A stretch of 64,000 nt of DNA from Variovorax paradoxus EPS (GCF_000184745.1 NC_014931.1:620001-684000); one strand, 5' to 3'; numbered from the stretch's first letter, positions 24,530 through 33,073 are shown. The notes: generated by a model not told the origin, from the letters alone. Made by a program: numbers and translations.

Positions 24530-25555
24530 ATGTCCCTGCAACAGATCGCCATTCAGCGCACCGGTCTCGTGAGCAGCGTGGGGTTGTCCGCGCCGGCGGC
24601 CTGCGCAGCCATTCGCAGCAAGCTGACGAACCCCACCGAGACGCGGTTCGTCGATGCGGCCGGCGAATGGATCACGGTGCATCAGGTGCCGCTCGAGCTG
24701 CCGTTGCGCGGCCTGGCGAAGCTCACCCGCATGGCGGCGATGGTTGTCGAGGAGTGCCTCGAGGACATCGCGCCGGACCATTGGACGCGCATTCCCTTGT
24801 TGCTGTGCGTGGCCGAGCCCGAACGGCCGGGCCGCGTGGAAGGCATCGAGGAACGGCTGTTCATCGACATGCAGCAGATGCTCGGCGCCCGGTTTTCCGA
24901 AGACTCCGAGCTCATCGCGCACGGCCGCGTGGGTGTGGCCGTCGCCCTGGACAAGGCGCGCAGGCTGATCTCCGGGAGAGGTGTTCCGTGCGTGCTGATC
25001 GTGGCGGTCGACAGTTTGCTGAGTTGGCCGACGCTCTCGCACTACGAGCAGAACGCCCGGCTGCTGACGTCCGAGAATTCGAACGGCTTCATTGCAGGGG
25101 AGGGCGCTGCGGCGCTTCTGGTGGGCCCGCCGGGCGATGGCCCGTCGTTGTCGTGCAGCGGACTGGGCTTCGGCGTGGAACAGTCGCACGTGGAATCCGA
25201 CGAGCCGCTGCGCGCCGAAGGACTGAGCCGGGCCATCAAGAACGCGCTGGCCGATGCGGGCCGTGAAATGCATGAGCTCGATTTCCGCATTGCCGACGTT
25301 TCAGGCGAGCAGTACTACTTCAAGGAGGCTGCGCTGGCGTTGTCGCGAACGCTGCGCCGGCGAAAGGACGCGTTCGACATCTGGCATCCGGCCGAGTGCT
25401 GCGGCGAGGCCGGCGCGTTGTCGGGCGCCGTTCTGTTCGTCGTTGCCGAAGCGGCTTGTCGCAAGGGCTATGCGCCGGGCGCGAACATCCTTGTCCACAT
25501 GGCCAGCGACGCCGGGCAGCGCGCCGCAGCGGTCCTGAGCTTCGGAGCACGATGA
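24530..25555 (+). CDS. Beta-ketoacyl synthase-like (thiolase fold) protein, probably non-catalytic
   Basis: A protein of 341 residues with the thiolase/ketosynthase fold: IQRTGLVSSVGLSAPAACAA at the start, SNGFIAGEGAAALLVG in the middle, and WHPAECCGEAGALSGAVLFV matching the GHxxGAAG region. At the nucleophile position, where ketosynthases have VDTACS, it reads VAVDSLLS, so the active cysteine is missing. In P. aeruginosa a similar protein (PA0098, from memory) is encoded just before the nuclease effector Tse7. It is therefore more likely a chaperone for the next gene product than an enzyme. The stop overlaps the next start (ATGATG at 25552). Confidence 0.85.
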   Translation: MSLQQIAIQRTGLVSSVGLSAPAACAAIRSKLTNPTETRFVDAAGEWITVHQVPLELPLRGLAKLTRMAAMVVEECLEDIAPDHWTRIPLLLCVAEPERPGRVEGIEERLFIDMQQMLGARFSEDSELIAHGRVGVAVALDKARRLISGRGVPCVLIVAVDSLLSWPTLSHYEQNARLLTSENSNGFIAGEGAAALLVGPPGDGPSLSCSGLGFGVEQSHVESDEPLRAEGLSRAIKNALADAGREMHELDFRIADVSGEQYYFKEAALALSRTLRRRKDAFDIWHPAECCGEAGALSGAVLFVVAEAACRKGYAPGANILVHMASDAGQRAAAVLSFGAR

Positions 25556-26655
25556 TGGGCAATCAGGTCTACGCCAACAACATGGAGGTGTCGTGCAAGG
25601 CCGCGGACGGCAAGTCCATCTGCGCATTTCCGGATGTGTGCATGACGCCGCCCCAGACGCCGGCCACGCCGCCGGGTGTTCCGATTCCCTATCCCAACAC
25701 GGGCCTGGCGACGGACACGACCGACGGATCGAGCACAGTGAAGATCTCGGGCCAGGAGGTCATGCTGAAGAACAAGTCCTACTTCAAGAAGAGCTCGGGC
25801 GACGAAGCCGGGTGCGCGCCCAAGAAGGGCGTGGTCACCAGCAAGAACATGGGCAAGGTCTACTTCAATGCCTGGTCGATGGATGTGAAGGTGGAGGGCG
25901 AGAACGTGGTGCGGAATGTCGACATCACGACGCACAACCACGCATCGTTTCCCGGCAACTCACCGACCTGGCCCTACCTCGACGAGGCGGCCTTCGCCGG
26001 TGGTGCCGGCGGCGGTCCGTGTGCCTCGGTGGCGCGCAAGGTCAAGCAGCACTGCGTGGGCACGCAGAGGAAGCCGAAGAACTTCGTCGCCTTTACCAAG
26101 GGTGGCGAAGTCAAGCGCAAGGAATCGATGGATGCCATGTGCGCCGACGATGATTGCAAGGCGGCGATGACCTGCGTGGTGTCCCCTTACTCGCCCAACA
26201 ATTGCTGCCCCGAAGGGGGCGAGCAGCCGACGCCGCACCACATCGTCCCCAAGTCCCAGTTCAGCGAGGTTCCGAGCATGGGCGGCGGGCTGATCGACCT
26301 GCGCTCCGGAGGAACCTACAACGCCGGCAAGGCGCCGTGCATCTGCGTCGATGGCAACAGCCACTCCGGCGAAGGCAAGCATGCCGAGATCCACGCCAAG
26401 ACGAACACCAAGACGCGACGCGCGATGGGCGTCGAGCTGGGGACGGCGATTCCGACGGAGTCGCGCTGGAACCTGAGCGATGCGGAATCGACGGGCGCAC
26501 AGTCGGTCCATGAAGTCATGCCGGAGTGTCCGAAGGACTGCATCGAAGAGCAGGTGCGCAACGGGCACAAGTCGGAGATGGGGCTCAACAAGAACGACAG
26601 GGTCCGGCCGACAACCGCCGGCGCGGACGAGATCGAAGAAGGAACAGGCGTGTGA
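25552..26655 (+). CDS. DUF4150 spike-cap effector with HH-type nuclease toxin domain (Tse7-like)
   Basis: A protein of 367 residues. Residues 1 to about 130 form a DUF4150 PAAR-like cap (FPDVCMTPPQTPATPPGVPI, VTSKNMGKVYFNAWSMDVKV). The C-terminal half holds a cysteine-rich linker (CADDDCKAAMTC, NNCCPEGG) and then TPHHIVPKSQF, with H229 and H230 the expected catalytic pair of the HNH/Endo VII Tox-GHH2 group. Downstream there are more histidines (GNSHSGEGKHAEIHAK). In P. aeruginosa Tse7 has this layout and degrades DNA in target cells. The protein is probably carried on the VgrG at 20520. The next gene is the immunity candidate. Confidence 0.88.
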   Translation: MMGNQVYANNMEVSCKAADGKSICAFPDVCMTPPQTPATPPGVPIPYPNTGLATDTTDGSSTVKISGQEVMLKNKSYFKKSSGDEAGCAPKKGVVTSKNMGKVYFNAWSMDVKVEGENVVRNVDITTHNHASFPGNSPTWPYLDEAAFAGGAGGGPCASVARKVKQHCVGTQRKPKNFVAFTKGGEVKRKESMDAMCADDDCKAAMTCVVSPYSPNNCCPEGGEQPTPHHIVPKSQFSEVPSMGGGLIDLRSGGTYNAGKAPCICVDGNSHSGEGKHAEIHAKTNTKTRRAMGVELGTAIPTESRWNLSDAESTGAQSVHEVMPECPKDCIEEQVRNGHKSEMGLNKNDRVRPTTAGADEIEEGTGV

Positions 26656-26673
26656 TGCCGAACGGAGATTTCC

Positions 26674-27576
26674 ATGGCCTCGAATGAATCGTCGCCGCTC
26701 GCCGGCCTGCTTGTACGCGCGGCGGTGGTCCGGGACCCGGCGCTCGGCTTCGTGCTTGCCTGCGACCCGAAACTGGCGGCGGCCGACGTGGACCACACCA
26801 TCTCGTTTCGCTGGAAAAGCGGCGTCTTCAATGCGGGGCGCGCGAAGTACAGCGCCATCGCGCTGTGCATCGTCGAGCGGCCCGAATACGGCGTGGTCAA
26901 GGTGTCGGCCAGCGGCGTCTACTCGGTGGAGACGCCTTCGGGCATTGCCGTGAGCAATCTGTTTCGCGATGCATCGCCGGCGCGATCCAGTCCGCGTTTC
27001 GGCGATCTGAGATCCGTCGTCGCAATCGACGGACGTGCCTACGCAGTGGGATTCGAAGGCATGGTGTTTCGGCTGGACGGGCCGAATCGGTGGGCGCGGA
27101 TCGACGAAGGCTTGCCTGAAAGCTTCGACATCGAAGCCCTGGACGGCTTCAGTGACGACGAACTCTATGCGGTGGGTTTCGGCGGACAAGCGTGGGCCCG
27201 TGTGAACCAGGTCTGGGAGCCACTCGATGTGGGCGTGAACACGGTGCTGACGTCCGTGCACTGCTCTGAGCACGGCGATGTGCATGCGGCGGGGCATCGC
27301 GGCGTGCTGATCCGGGGCCGCGGTGCGATGTGGGAGGTCCTGCCGCAGGACATGAAAAAAGACATCTGGGGCCTGGCCTGGTTCGGTGGCCAGCTCTACG
27401 TGTCGACACTGTCCGGCCTCTACCGGCTGGTGGACGACCTGCTCGAGCCGGTCGACTTCGGGGCAGATCCGCCAAAGACCACCTACCGACTCAGCGCGGC
27501 CAACGGCGTCTTGTGGTCGATCGGCGCGAAGGACCTGATGGCTTTCGACGGCGTGCGCTGGTCGCGCATCGCATGA
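26674..27576 (+). CDS. Putative beta-propeller immunity protein (Tsi7-like position)
   Basis: A protein of 300 residues starting 18 bases after the nuclease effector. It contains repeated blade-like units with Gly-Trp turns: VVAIDGRAYAVGFEGMVFRL, DDELYAVGFGGQAWAR, GDVHAAGHRGVLIRGRGAMW, WFGGQLYVSTLSGLYRL, NGVLWSIGAKDLMAFDG. This suggests a WD40- or kelch-like propeller. There is no signal peptide, as expected for protection against a DNase in the cytoplasm. Its position matches that of the Tse7 immunity gene in P. aeruginosa. Immunity is inferred from position and pairing, not from any motif. Confidence 0.75.
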   Translation: MASNESSPLAGLLVRAAVVRDPALGFVLACDPKLAAADVDHTISFRWKSGVFNAGRAKYSAIALCIVERPEYGVVKVSASGVYSVETPSGIAVSNLFRDASPARSSPRFGDLRSVVAIDGRAYAVGFEGMVFRLDGPNRWARIDEGLPESFDIEALDGFSDDELYAVGFGGQAWARVNQVWEPLDVGVNTVLTSVHCSEHGDVHAAGHRGVLIRGRGAMWEVLPQDMKKDIWGLAWFGGQLYVSTLSGLYRLVDDLLEPVDFGADPPKTTYRLSAANGVLWSIGAKDLMAFDGVRWSRIA

Positions 27577-28847
27577 GCATGGCAACGCAACGCCCTCCGG
27601 TGCCCGTGGTGGTTCTGCAGCATTGCGAAGACGGCGCGGTGCTGGCGAACACCCGGGCCGGGCTGGTCGAGGCGCCTCAGGTGAAGCTGCATCAGCTCGG
27701 CCGGCTCGACGAACGGCTGGCGGCGCATCTGGACGGGCTTTTCGTGGCCGGAGAGTTCGGCATGCACGCGAGCGAGCACGCGATGGCGCGGGCGGGCACC
27801 GGAGAGTCCTTTGTGGCCGCGGCGCTCGCGATTGCGCATCGGGACATGGAAAGAATCGATCGCCTGCTGGCGGCAGCCGAGGCCGCGGACGCGCTGCGGA
27901 CAGGAGTCGTCCTCGCATTCTGCTGGGCCGATGCAGCGCAGCTTCGAGGCCTGGTGGCGCAACTGCTGGATTCGCCCAGTTCGTTCCGTCGCCAGATCGG
28001 GTTGACCCTGTGCCCCGCCCATCTTGTGGACCCCGGCGTGGTGTTGGAGCGCGCGATCGGGGCCGTGGAAGCGCCGTTGCGTGCCCAGGCCTACCAAGCG
28101 GCCGGCGCCTGCGGCCGCACCGGACTGCTGGCGGATTGCCTGGCAGGCCTCGGCGACGCGGACATGGCTTGCCGTTTTCAGGCCGCGCAGTCGTCGGTAC
28201 GGCTCGGCGACCGGGGAGCCGCCGTCGAAGCGTTGAGCGCCTTGACGCAGGAAGAGGGGCCGTATCGCGCACCGGCGTTCGATCTGCTGTTCAGGCTTGC
28301 GACGTTCGCGCAGGCTGCGCCATTTCTCAAGGCGCTGCTGGACAGTCCCGATGACCTGCGCATGGCGATCCGCGGGGCGGGCACCCTGGGCGACCCGCAG
28401 TCCGTTCCCTGGCTGATCGAGCAGATGGGCAGTCCGCAACTCGGACGGCTGGCCGGAGAGTCGTTCAGCATGATCACCGGACTCGATCTGGCGGCCCTTG
28501 ACCTGGAGCGCAAGCCGCCCGGTGATGTTGCAGCAGGTCCCGACGATGACCCCGAAAACGACGACGTCGCCATGGACGAGGACGAAGGCCTGCCGTGGCC
28601 AGAGCCGGAGCGCATCCGGACATGGTGGTCGGGGAATGCGCAGGACTTCTCGCCCGGAACGCGCTTCTTCATGGGCGCGCCGCCCTCCTGGAGCCATTGC
28701 ATGCAGGTGCTGCGAAGCGGCTTTCAACGTCAGCGCATCGCCGCGGCCGAACACCTGTGCCTGCTCGTCCCCGGCACCCTGCTCTTTCCCACGAACGCTC
28801 CCGCATGGCGGCAGTCGCAATGGCTCGCGCAGATGGTGGATGCCTGA
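27573..28847 (+). CDS. TIGR02270-like T6SS-island protein with HEAT-like repeats
   Basis: A protein of 424 residues starting in the ATGA that ends the propeller gene. Residues about 90-310 are alpha-helical repeats of HEAT type (LRAQAYQAAGACGRTGLLAD, CRFQAAQSSVRLGDRGAAVE, LRMAIRGAGTLGDPQSVPWL). Then come an acidic linker (PDDDPENDDVAMDEDEGLPW) and a compact C-terminal part (RFFMGAPPSWSHCMQVLRSG, RQRIAAAEHLCLLVPGT). It fits the TIGR02270 family, known only from vgrG islands. It may scaffold effector loading; no enzymatic motif is seen. Confidence 0.8.
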   Translation: MSMATQRPPVPVVVLQHCEDGAVLANTRAGLVEAPQVKLHQLGRLDERLAAHLDGLFVAGEFGMHASEHAMARAGTGESFVAAALAIAHRDMERIDRLLAAAEAADALRTGVVLAFCWADAAQLRGLVAQLLDSPSSFRRQIGLTLCPAHLVDPGVVLERAIGAVEAPLRAQAYQAAGACGRTGLLADCLAGLGDADMACRFQAAQSSVRLGDRGAAVEALSALTQEEGPYRAPAFDLLFRLATFAQAAPFLKALLDSPDDLRMAIRGAGTLGDPQSVPWLIEQMGSPQLGRLAGESFSMITGLDLAALDLERKPPGDVAAGPDDDPENDDVAMDEDEGLPWPEPERIRTWWSGNAQDFSPGTRFFMGAPPSWSHCMQVLRSGFQRQRIAAAEHLCLLVPGTLLFPTNAPAWRQSQWLAQMVDA

Positions 28848-28854
28848 AGCTTCG

Positions 28855-29007
28855 ATGGCCGCGAAACACATTCTTGCCGCGCTCGCCGTCGTCTTCCTCG
28901 CGGCGGCGCTGGCGTACAGGAAAAGGGGCGGCGCCACCCGCACATGGCTCCTCATCGCGTTCATCTTCATCACCGTCGCAGCCTGGCTGCAATGGCATAC
29001 CTCTTAA
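28855..29007 (+). CDS. Small two-span membrane protein
   Basis: A small open frame of 50 residues beginning MAAKHILAALAVVFLAAALA and ending TWLLIAFIFITVAAWLQWHTS. It has two hydrophobic segments (about 5-20 and 30-46) separated by a basic loop (YRKRGGATR). An alternative ATG at 28840 overlaps the previous stop and adds five residues. There is no clear ribosome binding site, but the close spacing suggests coupling to the preceding gene. Function unknown; a membrane-embedded helper or second immunity factor cannot be excluded. Confidence 0.5.
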   Translation: MAAKHILAALAVVFLAAALAYRKRGGATRTWLLIAFIFITVAAWLQWHTS

Positions 29008-29129
29008 GGCGAGATTGCCAACGTGCCCCACGGAATGAATACTCCTTCTGAGTTTTTTCGCCCGCGCACGCCTTGCGCGCCCGGGCTTTGTCCGGACATA
29101 GAAGGGCCTAGAGCCTCGGGGGCCGATTC

Positions 29130-30851
29130 ATGATCCATATCGCTGTCATCACCCGGCAAGGCGCTCCGGCGGGGCAGCCCATCGCCGCCGATTTCGGGCC
29201 CAACGGGGGAACCATCGGCCGGGCCGACACGAACACGCTGGTGCTCGACGATCCCGACCGCACTGTGTCGCGCGTGCATGCCCAGGTGCTGTGCCGCGAT
29301 GGCCAGTACTTCGTCATCGACCGGGGCAGCAACCCGATGCAATGCAACGGTGTGTCGCTGGGGTCCGGCAAGGAGGCCGCGCTTACCGACGGCGCGCGGC
29401 TGGTGGTCGGCAGCTTCGAACTCAGCGTGAAGATGACGGCCGCGGCGGCTCCGCCGTCGCTGGCGATTCCCAACACCATCATGTCGGCGCCCGCCGCCGC
29501 ATCGGCAGGTGGCGGCGGCGACGATCCGTTCGCGGATCTGCTCGCGGGGCTCGGCTCGCCGCCGGCACCCGCGCCGGCCGCGTCCAGTGCAGTCAAGGCG
29601 CCCGCTCCCGCCAGCGCCGATTCGCTGCTCTTCCCCGACCCGATGGCCACCGGCTCCCGCAATGCGCAGGCCGCGCAGGTCGATCCGTTCGCCAACCTGC
29701 TCGGGCCCACGCCGAGTTTCGCGCCGGCCGCGGGCCTCGGCGCGCTCGACGATTTCTCGGACCTCGGCGCGCCGCCCGCGCATGGCAAGGCATCGGACAT
29801 CGACGATCTCTTCGGCGGCATGAACAGCGGCGGCGGCATCGGCGGCGATCCGCTCGCGCTGTCGCCGCTGGCCGATCCGCTGCTGCAGCCGAACACGGCC
29901 TCCTCCGCGGACCCGCTGGCCGCATTGCAGAGCGCGGCACCGTCCACGCCGACACCGCGCTCCGATCACTTGCCGATCGACCAGTTCGGCTTCACGCCGC
30001 CGAAGGCGGTGACGTCTCCGCCTCCACCACCACCTCCTCCGCCGCCTTCGCCACCACCTGCGCCCGCGCCGGTGGCCGCAGCGCCTGCGGAAGTGCTGCC
30101 GCAGTTCGACGACATCACGGGCCAGCCGATCCGCATCAGCGGCCCCGAGGTGGGCAACAGGCCATTGGAGCCGCTGCCTCCGCTGCCGTCGCCACCGCCG
30201 CCGCCCGCTCAACGCGCGTCCGCACCGGCCGCGCCGCGCGCCGAGCGCACGGCCTCCGACGACGAACTGCTCGCCGCCTTTCTGCGCGGCCTCGCCAGCA
30301 CGCACCAGCCGCCCGAGATGCTCACGCCCGGCCTCATGGAGCGCATCGGCTCGATGCTGCGCAGCGCCACCGAGGGCACGCTGCAGTTGCTGCTCACGCG
30401 CCAGGAGTTCAAGCGCGAGGTGCGCGCCGAGGTCACGATGATCGCGGCACAGGCCAACAACCCATTGAAGTTCTCGCCCACGGTGGAAGTGGCGCTCGCG
30501 CACCTGCTCGGGCCCGGCGTGCGCGGCTTCATGCCGCCGGAGGCCGCGATGCGCGATGCCTTCAACGACCTGCGCGCCCACCAGTTCGGCGTGATGGTGG
30601 GCATGCGCGCAGCGCTCGCGCACGTCATCACGCGCTTCGCGCCTGAAGAGCTCGAGAAGAAGATCAGCGCGAAGTCGGCGCTCGACGCCATCTTCGCGGC
30701 CAACCGCAAGGCCAAGCTCTGGGACCAGTTCGTCGCGCTCTACGGCGGCATCGCGAGCGAGGCGGAAGACGATTTCCACAACCTCTTCGGCAAGGCGTTT
30801 CTCGAAGCCTACGAAGAGCAGATGGCGCGCCTGAAGTCCGACGGACAGTGA
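29130..30851 (+). CDS. tagH: T6SS-associated FHA domain protein TagH
   Basis: A protein of 573 residues. Residues about 20-100 are an FHA phosphothreonine-binding domain (GGTIGRADTNTLVLDDPDRT, VSRVHAQVLCRDGQYFVID). A long Ala/Pro-rich linker follows, with ten consecutive prolines near residue 296. The C-terminal 200 residues match the TagH C-terminal domain (DDELLAAFLRGL, ELEKKISAKSALDAIFAAN, LWDQFVALYGGI). TagH proteins act in post-translational control of T6SS assembly by Ser/Thr phosphorylation. The phosphatase pppA lies directly downstream; the matching kinase ppkA is not in this window. Confidence 0.92.
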   Translation: MIHIAVITRQGAPAGQPIAADFGPNGGTIGRADTNTLVLDDPDRTVSRVHAQVLCRDGQYFVIDRGSNPMQCNGVSLGSGKEAALTDGARLVVGSFELSVKMTAAAAPPSLAIPNTIMSAPAAASAGGGGDDPFADLLAGLGSPPAPAPAASSAVKAPAPASADSLLFPDPMATGSRNAQAAQVDPFANLLGPTPSFAPAAGLGALDDFSDLGAPPAHGKASDIDDLFGGMNSGGGIGGDPLALSPLADPLLQPNTASSADPLAALQSAAPSTPTPRSDHLPIDQFGFTPPKAVTSPPPPPPPPPPSPPPAPAPVAAAPAEVLPQFDDITGQPIRISGPEVGNRPLEPLPPLPSPPPPPAQRASAPAAPRAERTASDDELLAAFLRGLASTHQPPEMLTPGLMERIGSMLRSATEGTLQLLLTRQEFKREVRAEVTMIAAQANNPLKFSPTVEVALAHLLGPGVRGFMPPEAAMRDAFNDLRAHQFGVMVGMRAALAHVITRFAPEELEKKISAKSALDAIFAANRKAKLWDQFVALYGGIASEAEDDFHNLFGKAFLEAYEEQMARLKSDGQ

Positions 30852-30943
30852 CGACGCAGTAGAAGAAAAGCAAGAAGCAGCAGAACGACGACCTCGGTCG
30901 AAGCCACCACCACAACAACACCAGCCATCGCGAGGCACCCCGC

Positions 30944-31753
30944 TTGGAAATCGAAATCGTCACGTTGTCCCGACAGGGCGGCCGCACCTACAACGAGGAC
31001 GTCCATGGCCACTGGCATGACGAGCGCTATGTCGCCTGCCTGGTGGCCGACGGCGCGGGCGGTCATGGCGGCGGCGATGTGGCGGCAGCCACGGCGCGCA
31101 GCAGCGTGCTGGGCGGCTTCTCGGCGGCGCCGGGGCTGGACGAGATCACGCTGCGCACGCTGGTCGAGCAGGCCAACCGCGACGTGGTGGCGCGCCAGGC
31201 CGAAGGTGGCAAGCTCGCGGGCATGCGCTCCACCGTCGTCTTCGCGGCGATCGATCTCGAGAACCAGGCGCTCGCCTGGGTGCACAGCGGCGACAGCCGC
31301 GCCTACCTTTTTCGCGGCGGCGCCATCGTGGCGCGCACCACCGATCACAGCCTGGTGCAGCAGATGGTCGCCGGCGGCATGCTCGACGAGGAGGGCGCGC
31401 GCCTGCATCCGCAGCGCAACATGCTGCTCTCGGCACTGGGTTCGATCGAGGAGGCGCCAGACATCGCGGTGTCCGACCGCATGCGCCTCATGCCGGGCGA
31501 TGTGCTGCTGTTGTGCAGCGATGGCGTGTGGGAGCCGCTGGGCGACGAGTGCCTGGTCGATACGCTGCATGCTTCGCGCACGCCCAGTCAGTGGACCGAG
31601 CAGCTCGACACGCAGATCAAGGCGCGCGCCAAGCCGGGCCACGACAACTACACCGCGCTCACGCTGTGGGTGATGCCCGACGAGAACGACGATGACGCCA
31701 CGCGGTTGATGCCCGAGCCGATGCCGCAGGCAAGGGACGATCAGAACCCATAG
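30944..31753 (+). CDS. pppA: PP2C-type Ser/Thr phosphatase PppA/Stp1
   Basis: A protein of 269 residues of the PPM/PP2C family. Metal-binding motifs are visible: VADGAGGHGGGDVAA near residue 32, VHSGDSRAYLF, and LLLCSDGVWEPLGD. In threonine-phosphorylation-controlled T6SSs, PppA reverses PpkA phosphorylation and switches the machine off. The start is a TTG at 30944 (protein MEIEIVTLSRQGGRTYNEDV), supported by a GAGG about 8 bases upstream and the lack of an in-frame ATG before the first conserved motif. Its stop overlaps the convergent gene at 31741 by 13 bases. Confidence 0.9.
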   Translation: MEIEIVTLSRQGGRTYNEDVHGHWHDERYVACLVADGAGGHGGGDVAAATARSSVLGGFSAAPGLDEITLRTLVEQANRDVVARQAEGGKLAGMRSTVVFAAIDLENQALAWVHSGDSRAYLFRGGAIVARTTDHSLVQQMVAGGMLDEEGARLHPQRNMLLSALGSIEEAPDIAVSDRMRLMPGDVLLLCSDGVWEPLGDECLVDTLHASRTPSQWTEQLDTQIKARAKPGHDNYTALTLWVMPDENDDDATRLMPEPMPQARDDQNP

Positions 31754-32337
31754 TCGAACCAGCTCTGCGGAAGAATGAACTCCCAGTAGTCCTTGAAGAG
31801 GCTCTCCGGAATTCCGTTCTTCTTGGCGCTGTTCGAGCGTGCGTAGTTGAGCGCACGGATGTAGGCGTCGCGATCGTTCGCTTCGAAGGCCGATTCGAGC
31901 ATGCTGGCGCCCGTCCTGAACAGCGGTTTGTACTGCAGGTGCCTGCCCACCTGCGCCGACAGGCATCCATCCAGCCGCAGGCCGCGTTCTTCGGTGAGGT
32001 ATTGAAAGAACTGGCAATGCAGCCCGAGCGAGAATTCGCGGTCGCGCAGCATGTGCCGGGCGAGTTCGTGGTAGTTGGTCTCCACGCCGGCCCATTCGTA
32101 GAAGGCCACCTTCTCGGGGTTCTTCACCTCGAGCTGGCCGAAGCCGACGCCCAGGCCGCTGGGAGTCTCTGCCTGCTGGATGTTGCAGAAGCCCGTTTCC
32201 TCGAAACAGATCACGGCAATCATGAAGTAGGAGACCGGGTGATCCTGGGGGTGCACGCGCTGCAGCGTGCTCCAGAAGGTCGGGAAGTCGTAGGCTGCTG
32301 CCTGGTTCCAGGCGAATGGCGTTTTCTTGACTTGCAT
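31741..32337 (-). CDS. Lysozyme/transglycosylase-like protein next to hcp
   Basis: A protein of 198 residues with no signal peptide. The stretch AVICFEETGFCNIQQAETPS followed by GLGVGFGQLEV (residues 41-71) resembles the catalytic ES-G-F...GxxGxxQ core of lytic transglycosylases, with E46 or E47 as the general acid. The rest is helical (ELARHMLRDREFSLGLHCQF, YIRALNYARSN). It lies 117 bases downstream of hcp on the same strand, behind a terminator-like hairpin. It could be a peptidoglycan hydrolase that helps the T6SS cross the cell wall, or a cell-wall effector carried in the Hcp tube. No immunity gene is adjacent. Fold assignment is by motif only. Confidence 0.7.
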   Translation of the reverse strand: MQVKKTPFAWNQAAAYDFPTFWSTLQRVHPQDHPVSYFMIAVICFEETGFCNIQQAETPSGLGVGFGQLEVKNPEKVAFYEWAGVETNYHELARHMLRDREFSLGLHCQFFQYLTEERGLRLDGCLSAQVGRHLQYKPLFRTGASMLESAFEANDRDAYIRALNYARSNSAKKNGIPESLFKDYWEFILPQSWFDYGF

Positions 32338-32403
32338 GAATCTCTCCTTGGGAGTTGTTTCTCATGCCGGCCAGGCGGTCGCATCCGGGTGCGCACAAAG
32401 CAA

Positions 32404-32433
32404 AGCCAGGCAGCTCTGCCGGGCTGCCTGGCT
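32404..32433 (-). terminator. Hairpin after hcp, partial terminator
   Basis: AGCCAGGCAGC at 32404-32414 pairs perfectly with GCTGCCTGGCT at 32423-32433 around an 8-base loop. Read on the minus strand, the stem is followed by a short T-rich stretch (TTTGT). It lies 20 bases after the hcp stop. This fits an intrinsic terminator, or a stabilising 3-prime stem that keeps hcp mRNA abundant with lower read-through into the lysozyme-like gene. Confidence 0.7.
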
Positions 32434-32453
32434 GGGCGGGGAGGGACGGGCCC

Positions 32454-32936
32454 TCAGACCTTCTTGTTGGCTGCGATGTCCCAGCCCGTTTCCTTGGTGC
32501 CGTCGCCGGAACCGTCGGCCTTCTGGGGCGTGTACTCGTACTTGAACTTGGAGAAGTTCAGCGTCAGGGTCTCGGTCAGGCGGTCTTCACCGCCGCTGCC
32601 GCCGGTCTGGATGCTGCTCACCAGGATGTCTTCCATCGTGAGCTTGACGTATTCGAGCGGCGTGGCGCCGGCCTTGCGCACCACCAGCGTGCCCTTCTTG
32701 ATGTGCTGGCCATTGCAGCAATCCAGGAGCAGCAGGTGCGAGGAAGAGTCGACGTACTTGGTGATCGAAACGTCCTGCACGCTCACCTTGCCGGCGCCCG
32801 AGCCGCCGCCCACGTGGCCGGTGCCGGACTGGCTGGCACCCCAGCTCCAGGCGAGAACGTCGATTTCCTTCTTGTGCGAATCGTCCTTGGATTCGCCGTC
32901 GACGCCTTCGAGCTTCAAAAACATGTCTGCAGCCAT
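32454..32936 (-). CDS. hcp: T6SS tube protein Hcp (TssD)
   Basis: A protein of 160 residues, the usual size of Hcp. Typical features are MFLKLEGVDGESKDDSHKKE at the start, the WSWGASQSG turn, VSVQDVSITKYVDSSSHLLL, and the C-terminal strands LTLNFSKFKYEYTPQ. Hcp hexamers stack into the inner tube fired by sheath contraction and can carry small effectors. It lies downstream of tssC in the same direction, as usual, separated by 137 bases that hold inverted repeats. It is distinct from the Hcp-like protein at 3463. Confidence 0.96.
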   Translation of the reverse strand: MAADMFLKLEGVDGESKDDSHKKEIDVLAWSWGASQSGTGHVGGGSGAGKVSVQDVSITKYVDSSSHLLLLDCCNGQHIKKGTLVVRKAGATPLEYVKLTMEDILVSSIQTGGSGGEDRLTETLTLNFSKFKYEYTPQKADGSGDGTKETGWDIAANKKV

Positions 32937-33028
32937 GATGCTTACCTTTCAGTTGTGTGTGAGTCAGGGAAAAAGGGCTTCCGTGCGGTGCCTAAGCGTT
33001 GGTGCCCGGGAGCTATCAGGAGAACGAG

Positions 33029-33073
33029 CGGAGGGCCGTTTTTTCAAAGACCCTCCGAAGGCATATGCCTTCG
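33029..33073. repeat. Overlapping inverted repeats between tssC and hcp
   Basis: Immediately after the tssC stop there is a perfect 18-base palindrome, CGAAGGCATATGCCTTCG (33056-33073). A second inverted repeat pairs CGGAGGG (33029-33035) with CCCTCCG (33051-33057) and shares bases with the first, so the two stems are mutually exclusive. No T-tract follows on the minus strand, so simple termination is unlikely. An mRNA processing or stabilising element that raises hcp level relative to tssBC is a reasonable inference. Confidence 0.6.
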
